This document shows positions 1-14,506 of a stretch of 64,000 nt of DNA, in pieces. The notes under the pieces are model-generated. The model searched no databases and had not been told where the DNA came from. It saw only the letters and a list, made by a program, of their open reading frames with translations. The position numbers and the translations under genes are program-made. The stretch spans positions 10,575,175 to 10,639,174 of the forward strand of contig JBANSL010000018.1 of NCBI GenBank assembly GCA_037127255.1, read 5' to 3'. Position 1 is the stretch's first letter, and each line of letters opens with the position of its first letter. Origin of the DNA: Persicaria tinctoria (Eukaryota > Streptophyta > Magnoliopsida > Caryophyllales > Polygonaceae).

Positions 1-1137
1 CGCATTTTTATTACGAAACTGAAACCCTAGAACTAGGGGAGCATAGACCCTAGAGGGGCTAAACTTGAGCAAACGAATAATTCGATGTACAATACTATAA
101 TGGCATCACATTTGTCATCTAATATTAACGCATTTTTGTTACAATAATAACCCTAAGTAGATGAAATTTGATGTAAAGTTTAACTTTGTAATACTTAATT
201 GTCAAACTACATCAACTTGCAAAAATATCAAAACAAAGGGGAACAGTTGAGACATTCATACTTAACATCGAAAATAGCAAGACCCTCTATAGCCATCCTC
301 TCTCTATACGCATTCATATATTTGTCTGAAATAGCTTCAATATCACCATGAAATGCAAGACTCTCGATATATTTGATGGTATATATACCACAACTTCTAC
401 TACAATTGAAAAGAAGGATAATGAAAATTACATTATAGCTAAATGAGATATAAATTTCATTTGTCACCAAAACAGAATATATATATAACTCTATCAATTG
501 CCACCAATCTAAAAAAACAACAAAATAACAACATAAATTCCATTTGTCACCAAAACAGAATATATAACTCTACCAATTGTCACCAATCCAAAAATAACAA
601 CATAAATTCCATTTGTCACCAAAACATTGTCACCAACCTATTGTCAACAACTATGAAACACTGTCATCAAATTATTTTCACCAACAAGTGAACACTGTCA
701 ACAAACATTGTCACAAACTAATTGTCACCAACTAAAAATAAACGTTGTCACCGATCTATTATCCATAATCAGAGAACATTATCACCACCCACTATTGTCA
801 CCAACCTACTTTAGTAATATGTTGTCACCAACAGTAAAATAGTGTCATCAAAATGTTGTTTCACTGTTTAAGATCAAAATATTGTTTCAACAAATATTTG
901 TCACCAAGACCGTGTAATAAAAAAAATGTCATCAGCATACTCAATGTCGCCAATGGCAAAACATTATACCCTAGAGTGACTAAAACCAAGCAAAAGGTAA
1001 TCTATTGTCACCAAATCCACCAATGACAAAATATTGTCACCAAACTGAAACTCCATCCTCAATCATTCAACAAGACTGATCTAGATTCAAGTTGTCACCA
1101 AATCCACCGTTTCAGATCAAAATATTGTTTCCTGCAA
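1..1137. repeat. Degenerate TGTCACCAA-rich non-coding region
   Basis: From about 440 to 1110 the plus strand repeats short variants of TGTCACCAA or TGTCATCAA every 20-60 bases, separated by AT-rich spacers. Short ORFs here are only readings of that repeat. No gene, RNA or clear transposon end was recognised. The first 430 bases show nothing further. The block abuts the KNOX fragment and may be part of the same mobile unit, whose left end would then lie outside the window; that is inference. Confidence 0.5.
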
Positions 1138-1189
1138 TTACTCTAACCACAATGGGCCTGCAATTCCACAAATTGAACAAAACCACAAA

Positions 1190-1561
1190 TTGAACAAAAT
1201 CAGGCTCCCGCTGTTGGCGTTGCGCGACCAGGCATCGCGTGTGCCATCGGAGAAGATCCTTCGCGTGTACCGTTTCAGACTGGTAGCTCTGAGAAGCCGC
1301 ATACGATCGAAGGAGATGATGGGACTGCGACAGCTACGCGTCAATCAACGACAGCTGATCGATCGGCGTGGCGACACGCAGGCACGACACGTGTGCAGCG
1401 AGGAGTTGTTCGTACAACGGGTGGCTTGCAAGCTCCGCCTTCAATTCCTGGTAGTGGTGCTCCCCAACCACCGCCGACATCTCGCCGCCTCCTCCCATGC
1501 CGCCGATCCCGCCTCCGTCTCCGTCGCCGCCCATCATCCCTAATAGCCCCTGTTCTTGCAT
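1190..1561 (-). pseudogene. Class II KNOX (KNAT7-like) N-terminal fragment, with stop
   Basis: Read on the minus strand from an ATG at 1561, the product starts [18 protein letters not shown], then a Gly-rich stretch, then the KNOX1 domain: [34 protein letters not shown]. This is the N-terminus of a class II KNOTTED-like homeobox protein, closest in my memory to KNAT7, a regulator of secondary-wall formation. At 1334-1336 the expected Gln codon CAG is TAG. The frame continues as LSQSHHLLRSYA before homology is lost near 1290. KNOX2, ELK and homeodomain are absent. Upstream (1562-1600) reads like a leader, so genomic DNA rather than a processed mRNA may have been copied. A non-functional captured or relic gene piece. 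Confidence 0.75.
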
Positions 1562-1899
1562 TTCCTCTCTTTTCCCTTGCCGGAATTGAAACAATTTCAA
1601 ACAATTAGGTCGAATTGGGGGAAAATAAAGGAAATTGGAGAGATTCTTTAGTGTAGGGAGAGGACCACAAAAATATAGGTATACAGAAACGGGGTAATCT
1701 AGGTAATGTAACAAATTTTTATAACAGGGGTATAATGGGTATTACATAAAAATTGTGGATACTTACTTAATATCCATTTAAATATGGACATTTACTTAAT
1801 TAGCTTTTCTAAATGGATATTTGACCAAATTTTTCCATTAAAAAATAAAAATAGAAAGAGATGAGTTATTTTATTAGTGTATTCAAATTCTTGAAGGAA

Positions 1900-2147
1900 T
1901 TTGAATTACTAACGGGGATATTAAAAGACAGATTCAGGAGTTTCATAGCGTAGTCTTTTCTCATGTGTTTCGCGAGGGTAACAAGATTGCACACCTTGGT
2001 CGTCCTATTAGTGGGGCTGCACTTGAGTTTCAGTGGTCGCCTTGTTAGTGGCACTGCACTTGAGTTTCAGATCTTATTGATCTTATCCGACTGGATGCTA
2101 TCAATTAGGATTTTTCTAACCGAATTTTTACCTATTAAAAAAAAATC
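1900..2147 (+). mobile_element. LINE 3' tail with RNase H-like remnant
   Basis: Around 1950-1990 one frame reads VFSHVFREGNKIAH, which matches the end of the RNase H-like domain common at the 3' end of plant LINE ORF2 (usually HV.REAN..AD.LA). It then degenerates through a short duplicated stretch and ends in a run of A at about 2137-2145. Only the 3' few hundred bases remain, as in 5'-truncated LINE copies. No target duplication was found. Confidence 0.45.
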
Positions 2148-2775
2148 TTAAAGGAACAATAATGTGTAGAAATTAAAGAACAGAACGTGCTAACATGTGG
2201 TATTGACAACGTATACATTATTTATTATTAATAATAAGCAATTTATATCAGTACTAAATAATGATACATTTGACATAGGATTAGAGGGTTTTTTTTTTAA
2301 TGCGACAATCATCTGGATTGACCTAAGGATAACTTCAATAGGATTTAGAGGGTTTTTTTTATATATATAATCATAGTCTATGTTTTAAGGATCATAGATT
2401 CTATTTTTTTAATAGCCAATTATATGATTCGAACTTCGAATCTCTTCACATATAGTCCCACAATCACTATACTAATTTCACCCATAATTGGTTCCAATCC
2501 TCATTCCTTATTTATTCACAATTGTTCATGACAATCTCGACCATCATTAGTCCTCTCATTCTAATATTCTTTGAGTATCTCCGTGTGGTTTTCTTTGAGG
2601 TCATGTGTTTGTTATGATATTGATATTTTATATATCTTCTAGTTCACTAATGTTGTAAAACAATACGGAGTATTATTTAAAACCTTTGCCTTTCATATTA
2701 ACATGATTAAAAATTACTCATATTTCTACTATTTCAATTGCTCACCCACTAAATATAAATAAAGTGAATATAGGT
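2148..2775. other. AT-rich intergenic DNA
   Basis: No gene is seen. A short motif, GGATTTAGAGGGTTTTTT or a close variant, occurs twice (near 2279 and 2341). The rest is unique AT-rich sequence. Confidence 0.5.
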
Positions 2776-3283
2776 CAATGTTCTAAAAGATGCTAGGTGA
2801 CCGTTAGGCGATGGGTGGTCGCCTAGCGCCTAGGCGGACTTAGAACCAATATGATTATTTTTTTATATTTTAACACATAACACATATCAATAATTCATAT
2901 AATGTAATAATAATCTATAATATCACTTATAAACCCAAATTTGTGGTGCTTAAATAACACTATAAGTAAATAAACGCAAAAATACGTGTCCGACTAGCGA
3001 CTCTAAGCCTCCTAAAATCCAAAAACATAGATTCGATTAAAAAACAAATACATCTTGACTTATGGGATAAAAAACCCTAAGTCGACTAATCACATGTCTA
3101 GAAGCTAAAATTGAATAATTGTCGGGCTAGGTGGGATTAGGCGGGGTCTAGGCGGGCTCTAGGCAGGCTCTAGATGGTGTCTATGCGGGACAAGGTAGTG
3201 TCTAGGCGGATTTGGCCCGCCTAGACGTAAAAATTCCCAGGTGGCCTCCCGCCTAGCGCCTAGACGCGATTTTTAAAACACTG
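2776..3283. mobile_element. Non-autonomous hAT-like element with perfect 8-bp TSD
   Basis: The ends are inverted repeats: CAATGTTCTAAAA on the left, and CAGTGTTTTAAAA when the right end is read on the other strand. Subterminal GCCTAGCGCCTAGGCGG-type motifs are repeated on both sides. The element is flanked by the exact direct repeat ATATAGGT (2768-2775 and 3284-3291), an 8-bp target duplication as made by hAT transposases. It is 508 bp long with no coding capacity. Confidence 0.75.
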
Positions 3284-3296
3284 ATATAGGTAATGA

Positions 3297-3849
3297 CAGT
3301 GGCGGGCCCAGAAAGTTTTTAGCAAGGGGTCACTATAGTAGTCGACAATAAGATCGAGAAAAAAATCGCAAAACACAACGTGATCGATAGTACAAACTAG
3401 TGTCGACCTATGGTTTCGAAAATACTACAAATATATAATACGAAAATAAGGATAAAAATAAAAAATAAAGATATAAAACGCAATAAATAAACATTGCATT
3501 ATTAACATGTAATAATGTATAACTAGATATAAAAAAATTTAAACTTGCGTAACTTTTTAACATATTCTCAAAATAAGTAATATAACCTATGGTTTCGAAG
3601 CTCTCGAGATGAATTATAATATGTTAATGTCAATTTAAGTAAAATATTAAAGTATTATAGTATATTGAAATAAAACTAAAGTGATTAATATTGCTGTAAT
3701 TTTCAAACATTCATAACTTTTTACTCAGATGTCGAATTAGAGCGTATTATATATCAAAACGAAGATATCAACGAGGAGAATACACCTAGGTAATTTGTCG
3801 GATGAGGAGGGGGTCACGTGACCCCTAGGACCCCCTAGGTCTGCCACTT
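3297..3849. mobile_element. Second non-autonomous hAT-like element
   Basis: The left end reads CAGTGGCGGGCCCAG and the right end, on the other strand, AAGTGGCAGACCTAG, so the termini are inverted. Flanks are GGTAATGA (3289-3296) and GGTAATGG (3850-3857), a 7/8-match 8-bp duplication. The left duplication overlaps that of the preceding element, so the two sit almost end to end. No ORF. Confidence 0.65.
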
Positions 3850-4210
3850 GGTAATGGATCGATTAATTGTTCACCATTGTAAATCGGGTGAAAGGGAGGT
3901 TAATATATCCATCATCCGACCCATTCCTATCCTGTATCCAAGACTTTCTGAGCTGTACGTTGCCAGCCCGATAAGTGAATTTTGTCTTCATTTGGATTTC
4001 TTCCGATTTAAAATTTTCCCCAGCTAGATCTCCCTTCCATTCCTCGCTTTTGGAATAGTGGGCCTCCCACTATTACGCCAAAAAAAAAGGAAACCAAAAA
4101 AACAACTTCCACACAGCAAGGGGACGAGAGAGAGGAGAGGGTGAGGCCCCCGTCGCCGTCGATTTCGTTCGTGCGGTCATAGCTGAACGGCGTTTTCCGG
4201 TGGATCCAGA

Positions 4211-7353
<3,143 letters not shown>

Positions 7354-7870
7354 ACAAAAACGGGGTTGCGAATAAATCAACCCTGTGTGGACAATTTGTG
7401 TATGATCTATATCTGTACTTTGCTACCCAAAATTTACCTCTCTCTCTCTCTGATCAAACTGTTTAGAATCCCAAATTTTATACACGGACTTGCATATTTG
7501 TGTTTGCCGCCATCTTCAAGCTAAGACTAGCACGTTTACAGTAACCACTCAAGATCAGAGAAGTTCAGCGATTGATAATAATACGAATGCAAAAGTGGGG
7601 ATGAAGTTGAACAGAAGCCGAAATAGAAACGGCAACATTTAGCTGTGTTTTGTACATGTTAAGAATAATCAATCAAAATAGTTACGCTCTGACAAGCAGG
7701 AAGCTATCTTATTGTCATGAAGGCCATTTACAAGCAAGACAAATCTTGTATAGTGGAAATTTGCACCATAATTTGTCGGAATTCAAAGCTTCTAATATTA
7801 CAAGGCATTCATTTTTGTGACATATGTCACTTGTTTGAACGAATGGCTACGAGTAAAACTTTATTGCTAC
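7354..7870. other. SQE 3' region and convergent spacer
   Basis: Space between the SQE stop and the stop of the minus-strand J-protein gene. It contains a short CT run near 7440 and should hold both 3' UTRs. No further gene was recognised. Confidence 0.6.
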
Positions 7871-10800
7871 TCATGGTTTCATGTTTTTTGTCTCGGATTT
7901 GATAGCCTCGTATGATACCAAAACTTGCTTGAATTTCGCCTCAGCAGCCTCTGCATCAAGATAGCACATTGGTTAATTAAAGAAAATCTCTGATGACAAT
8001 GATCACATGCTGCTTAATCAAATACAGAGTATGATATTAAGATGGAGTCATTGTAACCTTTGCCATCTTGGTTCTGATCAGGATGAAACTGCATTGCCTT
8101 TGCCCTGAATGCCGACTGCAGAGAAAAGTCAAAAAGACTCAAAACATAAAGATATGGTTTGCATAAATCATCTCAATGGATAGAAAACAATACAGGTATA
8201 TTATAAATGGCATGTTATCTTCAGCTGATCACAACCTTAATCTCGGCTTCAGTGTAAGGATTAGCTGGTGATCTGTTGCACACGTAAATGAAAATTGTCA
8301 TGTTCACGTGCAAATCAACTAAAGAGAGGAAGGCATCAAAAATAACTTCATACCTGCTAAGACCTAAGACTGCATAATGGTGTGATAAATAATAACTGGG
8401 AGTGCTTTTTGGCGTTTCTCTATAGTTGGTCCCTTGACTTCTAAAAGAGGTATCAGCCTTCCAGTACCAATCTTCGCGTTGGGAATGTTGATGATATGCA
8501 CTAGGACCACTTTCCTTCCAGCTCTCGTAAACCCTTTTGTTTTTGTTCCTCTCTCTGTTAAACACACTTTGCATACGCTTAATACGCTCCTGTTACCACA
8601 ACAACATATATGCATAAAAACTGTTAACAGCGCCTGGAAAGAACTATAGCAAAACAAAAGGCAAGTATCCAGATAGTGAAGGGGCTGACAAGTGGGGTCA
8701 GGAAGAAAGAAATGATCACAGGGCCAATGGACAATAATGCATTATCATCTAGCATTTCAAACATAAACAAACAGGAAGAGCTTCATTCTCTAATTGAAAA
8801 TCAATGCCTGATTGGCCTCCATGTTCCTACGTTAGAAGCTCGACTAGATGTCAACAATACCATCGAATTCTTACCACTCTTTCCATTTCATCCTCGTATT
8901 CCTCTCTCATTCTGCGCATGTATTTCCTCCTTGCTTCCTCCTGGAAAGCTTGCCGAAATGAATGGCTAGATGATTGTGTCCTATTAATCTTTTGGAAGGA
9001 AATGAAAGGCATAGTTAATAAGAGGTAAGCATACCACCTCCCAAGTTTATTTGAAGAAGCAAATTAGATCATAAAAAGTAAAATAAAGGTCATGAAACAC
9101 TTTTAACTTGCAAAGTGCATATTTGCAACACATTATAAATTAAAGTAGTAAAATTACTCCTGTCCCCGTCTTCATTTACTGCATTATAAATTAAAGTAGA
9201 GTCCCAGATGAAAAGCAAGCTGTTTTTGGACATATCATCATATATCATAGGTGACTTCTTGTACTTGAAAGTTATTAGCTGTACAAACATTGACCTCGCT
9301 TGATCAAAAGATTAAAAATGAAAAGAGAAGATCATCACAGGAAGTTAAAAAACAAAAGCAGAAAGCTCTAATATCAAAATTAAAAAAAACACTAGCAAAA
9401 GTTTTACCTGTTGACGAATGTCCCTAAACCAATCAACACTTCGTCGCAACTGCACTGCCTGTCATTGCATAGTGAGAATTATAATGAATTCCAGTTCCAA
9501 CTGGATTTTGAATTTTTATTCTAATTTTCCTAGCTTAAAGAACGAAAATAAGCTCAGCTTCAAAAACATCCATGTATATATATGATGTCAGCAATAAAAA
9601 TATATGACAGGATATGTCATGTTCAGCAATGGCAAAAACTTGAGCACCGTAGACAGTAATTTTACTACTACTATTTTGCCGGCATATTTTAATCGATTAA
9701 AATTCTTTAACTTAAATTGCTAACATGCAGAAGAAGAAAAATAGGTCTAAAGATACCTAGCAAATGCACTTCCAAACATCAAGGAGTTTATGACATGTGT
9801 AGTGGTAGTAACTCCAATCAAACTGAAAAGCACAACACACCATAGCTTCATCCCTTCCTCTTTTTCATAAGGATTGTTGGGCAATATACGTTTCCCCTCT
9901 CTACTCCAATTCAAACCATATATATTCATCTTCCTTATTATTTCCTCTTTCATTAATCCTTCAGCTAATTGTTATTTCTCTTCTTTTAAAAACAAACTTT
10001 CAAACGAAACGAATTTAGCTGAAGTAAAAAATATCATAGAATTCTTATTGAAAGAGGAAATATTTATTAGCTGCAGGATTCTGAATTGCATTTAGCTATA
10101 AACGTTCATTAATCCTTCAGCTATGCAAGTTGGTGAACTGATTGTTCTTTGCCTTTGCATTTGCTATACTCTGTGGTTTTCGGGGACTGTTTGGTTAGAA
10201 GCTAGACTAGTTGTCAACAATACCATAGAATTCATACCGCTCTTCCCATTTGTTCCTCATATTCCTCTCTCATTATGCGCTGATATTTCCTCCATCCTTC
10301 CTCCTGGAAAGATTTCCGAAATGAATGGCCAGTCCCCCCTCTCGATGATGTTTGTGTCCTGTTAATCTTTTCCAACGAAATGGAAGGTTTATTTAGTAAA
10401 AGGTAATCAAACAGCCACACAAGTTTATATGAATTAGCGAATTAAATAATATAGAGAAAAAGTAATGCACAAGTTCAAACAATTCATGAAATAAATCTAT
10501 GTTGTGACATGCATATTTGCAATTCATCAATGGGTTAATACATACTCCTTCCTCGTTCTTCTGATATATTCATTACAACTTAAAGTAAAGTCACATAAAG
10601 TAAGAAAATTCTTTGAGGCTCAACATCAGATGTCATGGCTGACTTCTTTTACAACAAACACAATTTAGTTGTATGAACATTGACCAAGCTGATTCCAAGA
10701 TAATAGGAGATCATCACAAGAGATTCAGAAACAAAACCAGATAGCTAGGATATGAAAAAACAAGTAGTAAAGCTTCTACCTGTTGGAAACTATCACGAAA

Positions 10801-11207
10801 CCAATCAACTCTTTGTCGCAACCGGCCAACCTGCCATCGCATAGTGAGCAATAGGTTGAGTAAATCCTGAACTTTGAACCTAATCTAACACTCTACTCAA
10901 ATGTATGACAATTTACTATAAACTGCAAAAACTTGGTAATCAAAGCCGGCAATTTTACTACTGTTTTGTCTGCACATCAAAATTGACTCAAATTCTTAAC
11001 CTAAACAACCAAAATACAGAGAAATTAGGTCGTAAAGGAGCTTACGGCATAGGTAGTAGCAGTGGCTCCAATCAAACCGAAAAGAACGGCTCCCCATACG
11101 CTGATTCCTCCCTCTTTTTCATAAGGACCGCTTGGCGATGCCCAATTTTCGCCTCTGCCTTGATTCAAATCACCTCTATTCGACATCCTTATGATTTCCT
11201 TGTTCAC
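7871..11207 (-). CDS. Membrane-anchored protein with C-terminal J domain (DnaJ/HSP40-like)
   Basis: Likely a co-chaperone that stimulates Hsp70 ATPase through its J domain. Exons in transcript order: 11046-11207, 10780-10830, 10238-10366, 8354-8589, 8236-8272, 8058-8115, 7871-7950; phases agree and give 250 aa. A hydrophobic segment lies at about 35-54 (ISVWGAVLFGLIGATATTYA). Next comes a basic, Arg/Glu-rich probable coiled region (FRKSFQEEGWRKYQRIMREE, MQSVFNRERNK), then YAVLGLSR and the J-domain signature HPD at 216-218 inside MQFHPDQNQDGK. The J domain is C-terminal, unlike canonical DnaJ. An in-frame ATG at 11186 is an alternative start. A second copy of exons 1-3 lies between exons 3 and 4 (described separately), so alternative transcripts are possible. 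The exact subfamily was not recognised. Confidence 0.85.
8875..9953 (-). pseudogene. Internal tandem duplicate of J-protein exons 1-3
   Basis: A second set of the first three exons lies inside intron 3 of the J-protein gene: exon 1-like within 9747-9953, exon 2-like 9408-9458 and exon 3-like 8875-8988. Exon 1-like keeps the start, the N-terminal pattern and the hydrophobic segment, but its splice donor is changed: GTAAGC in the upstream copy is ATAAAC here (about 9791-9796), and the frame runs on to a stop. Exons 2 and 3 keep AG acceptors and GT donors and encode QLRRSVDWFRD and FRQAFQEEARRKYMRRMREE. Each is phase 0 at both ends, so it could replace, or be added to, the upstream pair without a frameshift. 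The offset between copies is about 1.37 kb for exons 2 and 3. Confidence 0.8.
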
Positions 11208-11721
11208 GAAATCCTCCGGTGTATAATCGTATTGAAATCGAAAACCCTAAAACGCATTATAATTGGGGATTTCCCTCCTCTCCTAATGGAATGACGATTT
11301 CCTCCGCCCACACTGAATTACGTAATCTATACACTCTGGTGATTATCTCTGTCGTCGCTCTCCTGCCTCCTGTGGCGGTTTGAAATCGGATTTGGAAGAT
11401 CAAAGTCGCTTCTCCTCTCCTCCTCCCAACGGAGCTAGAAAGGACAGAAGGCCGTAACTCCGAACTTCCCAAGGAGATTTTAATTTTTTTTTTTTAAATG
11501 ATACAAGACGAAATTTTGCAATGCAAATCCCCTACAACTAGGGTGTTATTCGAGCCGAACGAGCCGAGCTTGGCATGTTCAAGCTTGTTCGTTTGTTAAA
11601 CGAGCTCGAGCCGAACCGAGCCTAATTTTTAAACGAACTTTTTATTTTGTTCAAGCTTGTTTAGGAAATGAAAGAGCTCGAGCCGAGCTTTTTTCGAGCT
11701 TTAAGTAATTCTACTTGGTTA

Positions 11722-12111
11722 TAGGGCTGTTATATGAACTGAATAGCTCGAACTCGACTCGGGATCGACTCGAAAAAGCTCGACTCGAGCTCGCTCATTT
11801 ATTTAAACAAGCCGAGCTTGAACAAAATTTTAAGCTCGGTTGAAAGCTCGACTCCTTCGAATAAAGCTCGAATAGCTCGAATTCTATGGAACTTCTAAAA
11901 TTTCCTTTAAGTTAATATGTTATAACCAAGTAGAACTACTTAAAGCTTGAAAAAAGTCCGGCTCGAGCTCGTTCATTTCTTAAACAAGCCGAGCTTGAAC
12001 AAAATAAAAAGCTCGTTTAAAAATTAGGCTCGGTTCGGCTCGAGCTCGTTTAACAAACGAACAAGCTTGAACATGTCAAGCTCAGCTCGTTCGGCTCGAA
12101 TAACACCCCTA
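11722..12111 (-). mobile_element. Inner hAT-like element, same family, opposite orientation
   Basis: Begins TAGGGCTGTTATATGAAC and ends with the reverse complement of TAGGGGTGTTATTCGAGCC, the two termini of the outer element swapped. It is flanked by a perfect 8-bp duplication CTTGGTTA (11714-11721 and 12112-12119). The pair of flanks resolves what otherwise looks like two interleaved inverted repeats. 390 bp, non-coding. Confidence 0.72.
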
Positions 12112-12119
12112 CTTGGTTA

Positions 12120-12395
12120 ACCCCGGCTTCCTCAGCCGGGGTTGGGATATCCAGCTCCACCATGTCCTTAGGGAAGCGAACTCGGTCGCGGACTCCCTTG
12201 CTGCTCGTGCTTTCTACTTTCCCGTTGGTTGTCATTTTGTTTCCACCCCGCCTGAGGGGATTATGCACTTCATAGAGGAAGACGCTAGGGGTAGGGCTAC
12301 GCCCCGCCTCACTCGTTCGTAGCCCGTGGATGTTGTATTGTCTTTGTTAATTTGAGAGCTTGCTCTCGGTTTTTTCAACAAAAAAAAAAGAAAGA
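12120..12395 (+). mobile_element. LINE 3' remnant with RNase H tail and poly-A
   Basis: One frame reads HVLREANSVADSLAARAF, the conserved end of the RNase H-like domain of plant LINE ORF2, followed by a stop at about 12319, a short T-rich 3' UTR and an A-rich tail (12380-12400). It separates the two halves of the outer hAT element interior. 5'-truncated and non-functional. Its exact left limit is uncertain because it abuts the inner hAT target duplication. Confidence 0.65.
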
Positions 12396-12930
12396 AAAAT
12401 TTAGAAATTCCATAGAATTCGAGCTATATTCAAACGAGTCGAGCTTTCAACCGATCTTAAAATTTTGTTCAAGCTCGGTTTGTTTAAATAAGTGAGCGAG
12501 CTCGAGTTGAGCTTTTTTGAGCCGATCCCGAGCCGTTCAGTTCATATAACAGCCCTATTTACAACACTCTCTACCTCACTTCCTACATCACTAAATTATT
12601 TTTACATTTATTTAATCTTAAAAAAATTTATAAAAAATATATATATATATTCTAAACATCTATTTTTATATGTTTATAAATTTTATTTTTGAAAAATCGT
12701 GTTTTAAATTTTTTTATAATTATATTTTATAAATAATACCTTTTCAATTTTTAAAAATTTTGAAAACATGATTTTTCAAAATAAAAAATTATAAACATAT
12801 TAAAATGGAGGTTTAGAATATATATATGTAATTTTTATAATTTTTTTAACATTAAATAAATGTGAAAATAATTTATTGGTGTAGGGAGTGTTATAGAGAG
12901 TGTTGTAGAGGATTTACATTGGAAATTTTG

Positions 12931-14184
12931 GGGTGTGTCAGCCACAGTTTCATCTAACAACATTGTTACAGACGAGAGTAAGAAACTCTCTGTCGAATAT
13001 CTAAGAATACGAGTCGGAAGCCAAAGTCAAGAGTGTAAGACGATCGACCGTCGTATTGACCTCTCCGAGATGCGGGAAACGGATGCCATCTCAAATGAAC
13101 CAAGCAGAAGAAGAACATCCGAAATAAGAATTTACTGGATCTTTTTCTTCGGATTTCATAAATTTGGTTTTTTCAATAAAAAAATGAGCATTGGCATTGG
13201 CTTTTCTTAAGTGTGAAATTAAGAAACTTAATATTAAAGTATTACATCTGCCCAATTTAAAGCCAAATAACAATTTGACGGGTTCAGTGGAAAGAAACCC
13301 GTTATAGACTAGTCGAGCTAATTTTTTTTTTCTTCTGGAAAAGCAATGGCCCAAGACTTTTGTTTTTAAAGCAACTTCTTTTATGGGAAAGGAAATACCC
13401 CAATTTTTTTATTATAAATAAAGCAATAAAATCGAGGCGATGTGTATCGAAACGTCTTCGTGATTCGGAAATTTCCTTGGAGGTTCGTCTTCATTGCCCA
13501 CAGGGACACCTGATGTACCGTTGGTCAACGGTGTCGCTGTTTGGTGGCGCTTGGCTTCGATTCGTGGTCACTCGGAATTGTTTGTTTGTCACGACCTCGT
13601 TTGCATCTTTTTTTTTATTTTCATTGTATGCTTTGACGGTTCGTCGTTTGTCGACTTTGTCGGCTATTCGAGGTGTCGGGCTTGTTTGGCCCTTGAATTC
13701 TTAACTTATAAAAAAAATTGTTATAAACCCAATTTCGGGCATACAAATTTAAAAAACTTTAAATGTTTTTTTTTTCATTCATAATTTTTTTTAAATCTAT
13801 CATTAGATACCAATATTATACTAGTACAATTTTCGCGCCATGCCACAATTTTTAATTAGTAATAACTTAAAAAAATTAAAATTAAAATTTTGGTTTTAAA
13901 TAAATGTTAAGGTATAATATAATATATTCTTAGATGTTTTTATTAATTTTAATTATATATATATATGATTATTTATATATATGCGGGATGGGATAAGATT
14001 TGTGTGATGCAAACTCTTCATCCCGTGTAATTTTTGCAAAATGGGATTGATTTTTTTTTCTTCTAAATTCCACCGGAACCGGGACGTAATGGGGACGAAA
14101 TTTACGGAATTTGTGTCCACCCCTATTTTGTAAAAACTCCAACAATTAACAGTTTTTATTAAGGCCCAACGGCAACGGGCTTGT
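12931..14184. other. Intergenic DNA upstream of MAU2
   Basis: No recognisable gene. Short ORFs at 12935-13210 and 13360-13784 carry no family motif. The stretch near 13480-13720 ends in a short A-rich run and could be an old retroelement tail, but nothing in it is diagnostic. 13740-14050 is very AT-rich. Confidence 0.5.
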
Positions 14185-14506
14185 ATGGGCTTTTGTTGTA
14201 CTCCGTATGACTATCTTGGACCGTGCCGAATTTGCTTTCTTCTTCTGCCACTGAAAGCTTGTTCGCGAAGCTGGAAACGGGAAACCGGCGAAGCCGAAAA
14301 TGCAGAGACCAAACTCCGCTCTTCCTCCGTGATTTCGCTTCCGAAAGATTCGCTTGTGCTCCGGTGGTTTTCTCCTACTCTGCCGGCGCTGGAGGTATAG
14401 GCGTGTTCAAGGCTGGAGAAGTAGAGAGTCATCGTTTGACCTAAATCAAACCCTAGCGGCCAGCGATTTGCTGAGGGTTTTCTGAGAGAGGGGGAAGTGC
14501 GAAGCA

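Larger units (their letters stand above)
11539..12557 (+). mobile_element. hAT-like element inserted in the MITE
   Basis: The left end is TAGGGTGTTATTCGAGCCG; the right end on the other strand is TAGGGCTGTTATATGAAC. Flanks are CCTACAAC (11531-11538) and TTTACAAC (12558-12565), a 6/8 match in which both differences are C/T. The interior is full of repeated GAGCTCGAGCC-type subterminal motifs. It contains an inner copy of the same family in reverse orientation (11722-12111) and a LINE tail. No transposase ORF. Confidence 0.65.
11519..12921. mobile_element. Mutator-like MITE, outermost shell of a transposon nest
   Basis: The outer ends are inverted repeats: CAATGCAAATCCCCTACAAC at the left, and CAATGTAAATCCTCTACAAC when the right end is read on the other strand. 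The element is flanked by a perfect 9-bp direct repeat GAAATTTTG (11510-11518 and 12922-12930), the target size typical of Mutator-like elements. Its left arm was split by a hAT element (11539-12557). Without the insert it would be about 380 bp, an AT-rich fold-back MITE. It lies about 300 bp upstream of the J-protein start codon. Confidence 0.7.

Noticed and set aside
11539..12557. Two interleaved inverted repeats as one rearranged structure
   Set aside because: The perfect CTTGGTTA flanks show a simpler history: one element inserted in reverse into another of the same family.
13360..13784. Overlapping ORFs between the transposon nest and MAU2
   Set aside because: No recognisable motif in either frame and T-rich composition; not supported as a gene.
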